Shown: piece after piece, positions 58,700 to 64,000 of the stretch | Layout: each line of letters begins with the position of its first letter | How positions within the stretch are numbered: the stretch's first letter is position 1 | DNA from: DATDAH01 sp963725155 | GTDB taxonomy: Bacteria; Actinomycetota; Acidimicrobiia; Acidimicrobiales; DATDAH01 | Assembly (NCBI GenBank): GCA_963725155.1 | Contig: CAVRXU010000004.1 | Span: forward strand, 114,993 to 178,992 | Reading direction: 5' to 3' | DNA: 64,000 nucleotides | Program-made: the position numbers and the translations under genes | The notes under the pieces: generated by a model | What the model was told of the DNA's origin: nothing | What the model saw: the letters and a program-made list of their open reading frames with translations, nothing else | The model's database searches: none

Positions 58700-58799
58700 C
58701 CCGACCCAGCTTGTCGGGGTTGGCCACGATGTCGATGGGCGTGAGCCGACCGCCGGCGACGACCAAGGCCACGACCGCGATCCCGCCCAGGTGGGCCAC
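58680..58799 (-). pseudogene. Remnant of a SigJ-type ECF sigma factor C-terminus
   Basis: The minus-strand frame between 58799 and the stop at 58680 encodes GGIAVVALVVAGGRLTPID followed by IVANPDKLGRV, the SnoaL-like C-terminal end of ECF41/SigJ-type sigma factors (consensus around IxxVxNPDKL). Nothing of the sigma domains (regions 2 and 4) is left; upstream lies the DUF899 gene. The fragment overlaps the putA end by 20 nt. It is probably what remains after a deletion or rearrangement. Confidence 0.6.
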
Positions 58800-58821
58800 C
58801 GAGGTGTGACATCCCGGTGGC

Positions 58822-59568
58822 TCAGGAGGCGAAGTCGGGCTGGTTGCCTCGCTCGAGGTCCGCCCGACCCTTGGGCTCCTCCCACTCCTCCTGCCGGCCC
58901 AGCGCCGTGAGGTCGAGGAAGTGGTACGAGCCGCCGGTCGACTCGGCGCCGCGGGCGTACTGCGAATAGGTCCGGTACACCGTTCCGTCGTCCTGCAGGA
59001 AGCAGCTCAGGCCCGGCATCTCGAAGGGCTGGTCGGCGTCGAGGAAGGCCCGCTCTCCCCGCTCGGCGTGCTCCTCCGCGGTGCGGAAGTTGTAGACGAC
59101 GGGCGCATGACTGGCATCCAACGTGACGCCGAAGTCGTAGTTGAAGTCGCCCCCGAACGACGAGTACCAGGGGAACGTCCAGCCCTTGCGGGCCTTGTAG
59201 TCCTCGATCTTGGCCAGCGGGGCCCGCGACACGTACGCCAGCGTCGTGTCCCGGGTGTGCAAGTGGTCGAGCAGGCCGTCGGCCACCTCGTCGGCGCCGG
59301 CGGTGCAACTGGGGCAGCCGTCGTCCCATTCGGGGTCGAACATGAAGTGGCCCACCATGAGCTGGCGGCGGCCCTCGAACAGGTCGAAGAGGCCGACCTC
59401 GCCGTCGGGGCCGTCGAAGCGGTAGTCCTTGGTGATCTCGACCATCGGCAGCTCGCGCCGTTCGGTGTTGAGCTGGTCGCGGGCCCGGGTGAGGGCCTTC
59501 TCCTTCTCCAGCAGGGCCTTGCGGGCGGTCAGCCACTCCTCGTGCGTGGCGATGCGGGGCAGGCTCAT
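58822..59568 (-). CDS. DUF899 thioredoxin-like protein
   Basis: A 248-residue DUF899 protein. Family strings are obvious: EEWLTARKALLEKEKALTR at the N-terminus, LPMVEITKDYRFDGPDG, HFMFDPEWDDGCPSCTAGAD (with a CPSC redox-like motif) and WTFPWYSSFGGDFNYDFGV. It is a thioredoxin-fold protein of unknown redox substrate. GAGGAG precedes the ATG at 59568 by 6 nt. DUF899 genes are often next to SigJ/ECF41-type sigma factors, which fits the adjacent sigma remnant: the pair was once regulated together. Confidence 0.9.
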   Translation of the reverse strand: MSLPRIATHEEWLTARKALLEKEKALTRARDQLNTERRELPMVEITKDYRFDGPDGEVGLFDLFEGRRQLMVGHFMFDPEWDDGCPSCTAGADEVADGLLDHLHTRDTTLAYVSRAPLAKIEDYKARKGWTFPWYSSFGGDFNYDFGVTLDASHAPVVYNFRTAEEHAERGERAFLDADQPFEMPGLSCFLQDDGTVYRTYSQYARGAESTGGSYHFLDLTALGRQEEWEEPKGRADLERGNQPDFAS

Positions 59569-59657
59569 GGGAACTCCTCGGGTCGTGTCAGAGGTTGGAC
59601 CTACCCACAGGGGCGGACTCATCGGCCCATCCAGTGAAGTGCGAAGCTGGGCCGACC

Positions 59658-60008
59658 ATGGTGACCGTCGACGAGGTGCGGGCGCTGGCGTCGACGTTGC
59701 CGCGGACCCACGAGGCCCTGGTCCATGACCGGGTGAAGTTCCGGGTGGGTCAGATCGTCTACCTGGCGTTCTCCCGGGACGAGACGGAGATGGGCTTCGC
59801 CTTCCCCAAGGAGGAGCGCGACGCTCTGGTCGCCGGCGATCCCGATCGGTTCCGTCTGCCCCGGACCTCGGACCTGCGCTTCAACTGGGTCGTCGTGCGG
59901 CTGGCCACGATCGACGCGGACGAGATGCGGGAGCTGGTTCTCGATGCGTGGCGCATGGTCGTGCCCAAGAAGGTGATCGCCGCCTACGAGGCCGCCAGCG
60001 CCGACTGA
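59658..60008 (+). CDS. MmcQ/YjbR-family protein
   Basis: A 116-residue double-wing-motif protein of the MmcQ/YjbR family (VDEVRALASTLPRTHEALVH, then FRVGQIVYLAFSRDE, then DLRFNWVVVRLATIDADE and VVPKKVIAAYEAA). The family has a CyaY-like or DNA-binding fold of unknown role. ATG at 59658. It is divergent from the DUF899 gene and 22 nt upstream of the amine oxidase gene, which has its own promoter motif. Confidence 0.85.
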   Translation: MVTVDEVRALASTLPRTHEALVHDRVKFRVGQIVYLAFSRDETEMGFAFPKEERDALVAGDPDRFRLPRTSDLRFNWVVVRLATIDADEMRELVLDAWRMVVPKKVIAAYEAASAD

Positions 60009-60030
60009 GGCGCAGCACTACGGTCCGGCC

Positions 60031-61389
60031 GTGTCGGATCGGGTGGACGTCGACGTGTGCGTCGTGGGGGCGGGGTACGCGGGGCTTACTGCCGCGTGGC
60101 GGCTGCACCAGGCCGGCCGATCCGTGGCCGTGCTCGAGGCCCGGGACCGGGTCGGTGGGCGCATCTGGACCACCACGCTGGCCGACGGCACCTCGGTCGA
60201 CCGGGGTGGGGCCTGGCTGGCGCCGTACCACGACGTGATGTTCGGGCTCGCCGAGGAGTTCGGCGTCGGCACGTACCGGACCCACGTCGCCGGTGCCCAC
60301 CTCCTCATCGGCGAGAAGAAGACCTATCGCTACACCGGCCTGATCCCCAAGATCAGCCCGTGGGCCATCCTGACCCTCGTCCGGGCCAACCGGCGGATCG
60401 ACAAGATGGCCCGGACCGTCCCGGTCGAGGCGCCGTGGACGGCCGAGCGGGCCGGCGAGTGGGATCAGCAGACCGTGGCCGACTGGATGGCCCGGTCGGG
60501 AGTGAAGCACCCGCTGGCCCGGGATCTGTTCGACAGCGCCGTGCGGGGCCTGTTCACCGGCGACCTGGCCGACGTGTCCCTGCTCGACCTGTTCTTCCTG
60601 GCCCACGCCCACGGCAGCATCGAGCACCTGTTCTCGATCGAGGGCGGCGGCCAGGAGACGCTGGTCGACGGCGGGGCGGGCGCCATCGCCGCCCAGATGG
60701 CCGACGCCCTCGGTGACGCCGTCCACCTCGACACACCGGTCCGATCGATCACTCACCGCGACGACGGCGTCGTGATCGAGGCTGACGGTATGACGGTGGC
60801 CAGCCGGGAGGCGATCATCACCATCCCGCCGGCGCTCGTCCTGGACATCAGCTTCGACCCGGTGCTCCCCGATGACCGCGTGGCCCTCTATCGGGCGGCC
60901 GTGGCCGGCCCCGAGACCAAGACCCTCCTGGTCTACGACGAGCCGTTCTGGCGAGCCGACGGCTTCAGTGGACAGACCGCCGAGCCGCAGTCGGTGGCCG
61001 AGGTGACCATCGACGCCTCCCCCGCGGCCGGCAATGCCGGCGTCATCGCGTCCTTCACCTTCGGCCCGGTCGCCGAGCGCTTCGACGCCATGGACGGTGC
61101 CGAGAGGCGGCGCCTCCTGCTCGACACGATGGCTGCCCGCCTCGGCCCGCGGGCCGCCGAGCCCGTCGAGGTCATCGAGACCCCGTGGGCGGAGCAGGAG
61201 TGGACCAGGGGTTGTTCCATGGCCCACTTCCCGCCCGGCGTGCTCACCCGCTACGGGCACCTCCTGCGGGAGCCCCTCGGCCGCTTGCACTGGGCCGGCA
61301 CCGAGACGTCCACGGTCTCCCATGGCGCCATGGACGGGGCGGCGCGCTCCGGCGAGCGCGCCGCCACCGAGATCCTGGCCTTGCCCTAG
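60031..61389 (+). CDS. FAD-dependent amine oxidase (monoamine oxidase-like)
   Basis: A 452-residue flavin amine oxidase. Dinucleotide-binding motif VCVVGAGYAGLTAAWRL, GG doublet VLEARDRVGGRIWT, and the C-terminal FAD contact RLHWAGTETSTVSHGAMDGA are all present; the CSMAHFPPGV segment corresponds to the substrate-side aromatic-cage region. It oxidises primary or secondary amines to aldehydes with H2O2 production. GTG at 60031 follows TACGGT by 6 nt. It converges with the SnoaL-like gene, with a single base between stops. Confidence 0.9.
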   Translation: MSDRVDVDVCVVGAGYAGLTAAWRLHQAGRSVAVLEARDRVGGRIWTTTLADGTSVDRGGAWLAPYHDVMFGLAEEFGVGTYRTHVAGAHLLIGEKKTYRYTGLIPKISPWAILTLVRANRRIDKMARTVPVEAPWTAERAGEWDQQTVADWMARSGVKHPLARDLFDSAVRGLFTGDLADVSLLDLFFLAHAHGSIEHLFSIEGGGQETLVDGGAGAIAAQMADALGDAVHLDTPVRSITHRDDGVVIEADGMTVASREAIITIPPALVLDISFDPVLPDDRVALYRAAVAGPETKTLLVYDEPFWRADGFSGQTAEPQSVAEVTIDASPAAGNAGVIASFTFGPVAERFDAMDGAERRRLLLDTMAARLGPRAAEPVEVIETPWAEQEWTRGCSMAHFPPGVLTRYGHLLREPLGRLHWAGTETSTVSHGAMDGAARSGERAATEILALP

Positions 61390-61390
61390 T

Positions 61391-61777
61391 TCAGGCCAGC
61401 GCGGCGAGGATGGGCACGCTGTCGATCGCCTCCTCGAACTTCACGACCTTGCCGTCCTGCAGGTCCCACACCATGACCCACTCGACGTCGTAGTCGTTGC
61501 CGTTGGGCGCCGTGCCGCGGTGGTGGCCCTGGACCGCGACCACGTCGCCGCCGTCGATGTAGCGGTCGGGCTCGACCCGCAACTCGCCCAGCGCCTCGCC
61601 CACGCCCTGGAAGAAGCCGCCCAGCTCTTCGTGGCCCTTGAACGTGCCGCCCCACGGCACGGAGTCCGGCGTGTGCCAGGTGATGTCCGGGGAGAAGGCC
61701 CCGAAGAGGGCCTCCATGTCCTGCCGGGCGAAGGCCTCGTAGGCCCCGCGGATGATGTCGACGTTGCTCTGCGCCAT
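61391..61777 (-). CDS. SnoaL/nuclear transport factor 2-like protein
   Basis: A 128-residue SnoaL-type alpha+beta barrel protein (VDIIRGAYEAFARQDMEALF, then ITWHTPDSVPWGGTFKGHEE, then GGDVVAVQGHHRGTAPNGN). This fold includes isomerases, hydrolases and binding proteins, so the function is open. GGAGGAAC lies about 7 nt before the ATG at 61777, a good ribosome-binding site. Stand-alone gene just before rnpB, in the opposite orientation. Confidence 0.82.
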   Translation of the reverse strand: MAQSNVDIIRGAYEAFARQDMEALFGAFSPDITWHTPDSVPWGGTFKGHEELGGFFQGVGEALGELRVEPDRYIDGGDVVAVQGHHRGTAPNGNDYDVEWVMVWDLQDGKVVKFEEAIDSVPILAALA

Positions 61778-61875
61778 GGTGATCGTTCCTCCGTGCGTTG
61801 TGGTCGCCCTGTTCGTCACCCCCAGCCGCCGCGGATCAGTTCCCGATCGCTCACGGGTTCGGGCACACTGGTCGC

Positions 61876-62248
<373 letters not shown>

Positions 62249-62348
62249 ACCCATCCGGGCCTGGAGCGGGAATATGCCTCTGACCAGGGGAAACGTGGTC
62301 CGGGGGTTCCCACTGATTCCCACCAGATCCGGTCGATTCTCAACCTGC

Positions 62349-62368
62349 TGAGGACTAATTGAGGACTA
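62349..62368. repeat. Two TGAGGACTA repeats, 11-bp period
   Basis: The 9-bp string TGAGGACTA occurs at 62349-62357 and 62360-62368, separated by AT. It is among the few AT-containing spots of the region. The spacing of one helical turn is what excisionase or integrase arm sites often show; function is inferred only from location. Confidence 0.5.
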
Positions 62369-62431
62369 GATGCTCCTCGACCAGGTCCGGCTCGACCCGA
62401 TGGCCACTCTCCGTGGCCGTCCGGGACGACG

Positions 62432-62456
62432 GCAGGTTTCCCGGAGGGGAACCTGC
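62432..62456. other. 11-bp hairpin before the excisionase gene
   Basis: GCAGGTTTCCC (62432-62442) pairs with GGGGAACCTGC (62446-62456) over 11 positions including one G-T pair, with a GGA loop. No T-run follows, so it is not a standard terminator; it may be a recombination site feature or an mRNA leader structure. Confidence 0.5.
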
Positions 62457-62586
62457 AAGTGTGTGATCCTCGGATGCGGTATTTCGGGGTCGACTGGCTG
62501 CTCACGATCGGTGATTCCGGGACGGGTGGCCGCGAGGTTCCAGCCTGCTCGGTGGCCTGGTGGGGTGTCGTCGAGAGGAGAAGCCC

Positions 62587-62808
62587 GTGGACCCCACCGC
62601 GTCGGTCACGATGTTCGGCCCGCTGCTCTCCCCCACCGAGCTCAGTGAGCTGCTCGGCCTGCCCACCGCCACCCTCGCCAACTGGCGCTCGGCCGGAAAG
62701 GGCCCGCCCTACCTCCGCCTCGGCCGCCACGCCCGCTACGTCCAGGCCGAGGTCGACGAGTGGCTCGCCTCCCAGCCCCGCAGCCCCCGCAGCCGAGAGC
62801 GGGTGTGA
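62587..62808 (+). CDS. Excisionase-like helix-turn-helix protein
   Basis: A 73-residue MerR/AlpA-type HTH protein: LLSPTELSELLGLPTATLAN followed by WRSAGKGPPYLRLGRHARY, then VQAEVDEWLASQ. This is the pattern of excisionases and small DNA-binding proteins of integrative elements (the wing ends with Y/R and an EVxxWL helix). GTG at 62587 has a good GAGAGGAG Shine-Dalgarno sequence 8 nt upstream. It precedes the integrase by 161 nt and is probably its partner, acting as recombination directionality factor or regulator. Confidence 0.86.
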   Translation: MDPTASVTMFGPLLSPTELSELLGLPTATLANWRSAGKGPPYLRLGRHARYVQAEVDEWLASQPRSPRSRERV

Positions 62809-62969
62809 GGCGACCGCGATGGCCCTGCTCTTGACCGTCAGACCGTGCCGGTAGTGTCGACTCGCTGAGCCTCGATGGCCGGTTCGGCGAGATGATCGGG
62901 CCGCCGGCCCATCGGCCGTCCAGTCCCCTTTCGTGGGCGCGCTGCGGCGCGCTCCGGGCAGGAGTCCGG

Positions 62970-64000
62970 ATGGCCAGCATCGACAAGCGCCCCGACGGCA
63001 AGTGGCGTGCCCGTTACCGGGAGCACGCCGGTGGTCCGCAGCGGTCACGGCACTTCGACCGCAAGGTCGACGCCGAACGGTTCCTGACCAACGTCCAGAG
63101 CCGCCTGTTCGACGGCTCTTACGTCGACCCGAGTGCCGGCCAACAGACGCTCGGCGACTACGCCGCCGCGTGGCAGGCGGGACAGGTTCACCGACCGACC
63201 ACCGTCGTCCAGGTCGACGCCCACCTCCGCAACCACGTCCTGCCCCACTTCGGCGACCGGGCGGTCGCCTCGATCCGGCCCAGCGAAGTCCAGGCCTGGG
63301 TGCGGAGTCGCGCCGAAGTGCTGGCTCCGTCGACGGTCGAGGTCGTGTTCCGGATCTTCGCCGCCATCCTCAACGCCGCCGTCGATGATCGGCTGATTCC
63401 CCGGAGCCCGTGCGCTGGCGTTCGACTCCCCCGCCAAGCGAGCCGCCAGGTCGAGCCGCCCACGGTCGAGCAGATCGAGGCGCTCATCGACGCCATGCCC
63501 GACCGCTACCGGGCCCTCGTGGTTCTGGCCGCGGGGACCGGGCTTCGTCAGGGCGAATGCTTCGGGCTGACCGTGGACCGGATCGACTTCCTGCGCCGGA
63601 CGATCCGAGTCGACCGACAGCTCGTCCTCGCCGGCAAGGGCCAGCCCGAGTTCGGTCCGCCGAAGACCGAGGCGTCGGTGCGGACCGTGCCACTCCCCCA
63701 GGTCGTCGGAACGGCCCTCGCAGCCCACCTCGAGCGCTACCCCGCCGGCGGCGAAGGCCTGATCTTCACGAACACCAGCGGCGGCCTGATCCGCCGCAAC
63801 CGCTTCGGCGAGCTCTGGCACACAACCATCGACCAGACCGACCTCAGCGGCATCCGGTTCCACGACCTGCGGCACTTCTACGCCTCGTTGCTGATCCGCC
63901 ACGGCGAGTCCGTCAAGGTCGTCCAGGCCCGCCTCGGCCATGCCTCCGCTTCCGAGACCCTCGACACCTACTCGCACCTCTGGCCCGACAACGAGGAACG
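62970..64000 (+). CDS. int: Tyrosine site-specific recombinase (phage-type integrase), 3' end outside window
   Basis: The first 343 codons of a tyrosine recombinase. N-terminal arm-binding domain (ASIDKRPDGKWRARYREHAG), SAM-like core-binding domain (TLGDYAAAWQAGQ to NAAVDDRLI) and catalytic domain. All catalytic residues are visible: Arg 193 (GTGLRQGE), Lys 232 (PPKTEAS), His 298 and Arg 301 (HDLRH), His 324 (LGHAS) and the nucleophile Tyr 334 (TLDTYSH). It should be an active integrase. AGGAG lies 5 nt before the ATG at 62970. Only the last residues are likely missing. Confidence 0.93.
   Translation, partial: MASIDKRPDGKWRARYREHAGGPQRSRHFDRKVDAERFLTNVQSRLFDGSYVDPSAGQQTLGDYAAAWQAGQVHRPTTVVQVDAHLRNHVLPHFGDRAVASIRPSEVQAWVRSRAEVLAPSTVEVVFRIFAAILNAAVDDRLIPRSPCAGVRLPRQASRQVEPPTVEQIEALIDAMPDRYRALVVLAAGTGLRQGECFGLTVDRIDFLRRTIRVDRQLVLAGKGQPEFGPPKTEASVRTVPLPQVVGTALAAHLERYPAGGEGLIFTNTSGGLIRRNRFGELWHTTIDQTDLSGIRFHDLRHFYASLLIRHGESVKVVQARLGHASASETLDTYSHLWPDNEE

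Larger units (their letters stand above)
62249..62586. other. Non-coding junction between rnpB and the integrase module
   Basis: A 338-nt stretch without a convincing gene. It contains a tandem direct repeat TGAGGACTA (62349-62357 and 62360-62368, 11-bp period) and a hairpin (62432-62456). Because an excisionase and integrase follow at once, this region is where a left attachment site and arm-type recombinase sites would be expected. No tRNA gene is visible. The exact core cannot be fixed without the other end of the element. Confidence 0.5.

Noticed and set aside
55349..59536. 1395-codon open frame on the minus strand opposite putA
   Set aside because: No recognisable domain; it is the antisense of putA and runs in another frame through DUF899. 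Typical of very GC-rich coding DNA.
62831..62857. TTGACC and TAGTGT before the integrase
   Set aside because: The spacer is only 15 nt and the -10 is poor; the integrase may instead be transcribed together with the excisionase gene.

Overview
The window comes from the chromosome of a very GC-rich actinobacterium, most likely a member of the Acidimicrobiia (Iamia/Ilumatobacter-like). This rests on the mraZ-rsmH-ftsL-ftsI-murE division cluster, a WhiB regulator, PimB-like and polyprenol-phosphate-mannose glycosyltransferases, DUF3040 and DUF222/13E12 proteins, an MtrAB-LpqB-like signalling locus, a meso-DAP-type MurE, and many GTG starts with GTGA/ATGA overlaps. No rRNA, tRNA or CRISPR array was seen. 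The one RNA gene found is rnpB.

Layout. 1-5.99 kb (minus): division and cell-wall operon mraZ-rsmH-ftsL-ftsI-murE-mraY (mraY runs off the left edge), with a well-formed promoter and 11-bp-spaced TGG boxes in front of mraZ; murF is not in its usual place between murE and mraY. 6.2-11.2 kb: lipoate-ligase-like protein, HNH nuclease, a cysteine-less DksA relative and a type-2 IleRS. 11.4-12.7 kb: a frameshifted DUF222/HNH pseudogene. 12.8-18.7 kb: WYL regulator, then a MoxR-DUF58-transglutaminase operon. 18.7-24.7 kb: DUF3040, DinB, Nudix, YbaK, a tiny LPXTG protein with a strong terminator, Ppm1, threonine aldolase, inositol phosphatase. 24.8-27.5 kb: response regulator, histidine kinase and a GerMN lipoprotein (a reduced MtrA-MtrB-LpqB set). 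27.5-32 kb: acyl-CoA synthetase-like protein, a predicted PPi-dependent phosphofructokinase, glycerol kinase, TetR with a perfect 22-bp operator.

32-42 kb is a long minus-strand run: alanine aminotransferase, ROK sugar kinase, baeRF/Vms1-like protein, an SMC/RecN-like coiled-coil protein without a Walker A motif, a small acidic protein, ArsA with an Hsp20-like tail, SRPBCC protein, membrane protein, PimB-like mannosyltransferase and QueG. 42-49 kb: NYN-domain and zinc-ribbon proteins, a DnaQ-UvrC fusion nuclease, TrpD, WhiB with tandem palindromes upstream, and a Fur-rubrerythrin-DUF3501 peroxide/iron operon. 49-54 kb: a glycerol-3-phosphate locus (GlpD, an alkyl-DHAP-synthase-like flavoprotein, a small membrane protein, a second FGGY kinase). 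54-61.8 kb: cupredoxin lipoprotein, hydrolase, PutA, a decayed SigJ-type sigma factor end, DUF899, YjbR, amine oxidase, SnoaL-like protein. 61.9-62.25 kb is rnpB (RNase P RNA). Beyond it lies a 338-nt non-coding junction and then an excisionase-like gene and a tyrosine integrase that runs off the right edge, so an integrated element begins here.

A recurring theme is promoter architecture: many genes that begin a transcript have a TANNNT hexamer ending 6-8 nt before the start codon and no Shine-Dalgarno sequence, which points to widespread leaderless transcription. This rule was used to choose several starts (ppm1, fur, the HNH gene and others). Start codons are otherwise inferred from overlaps with neighbours, Shine-Dalgarno sequences and family length.
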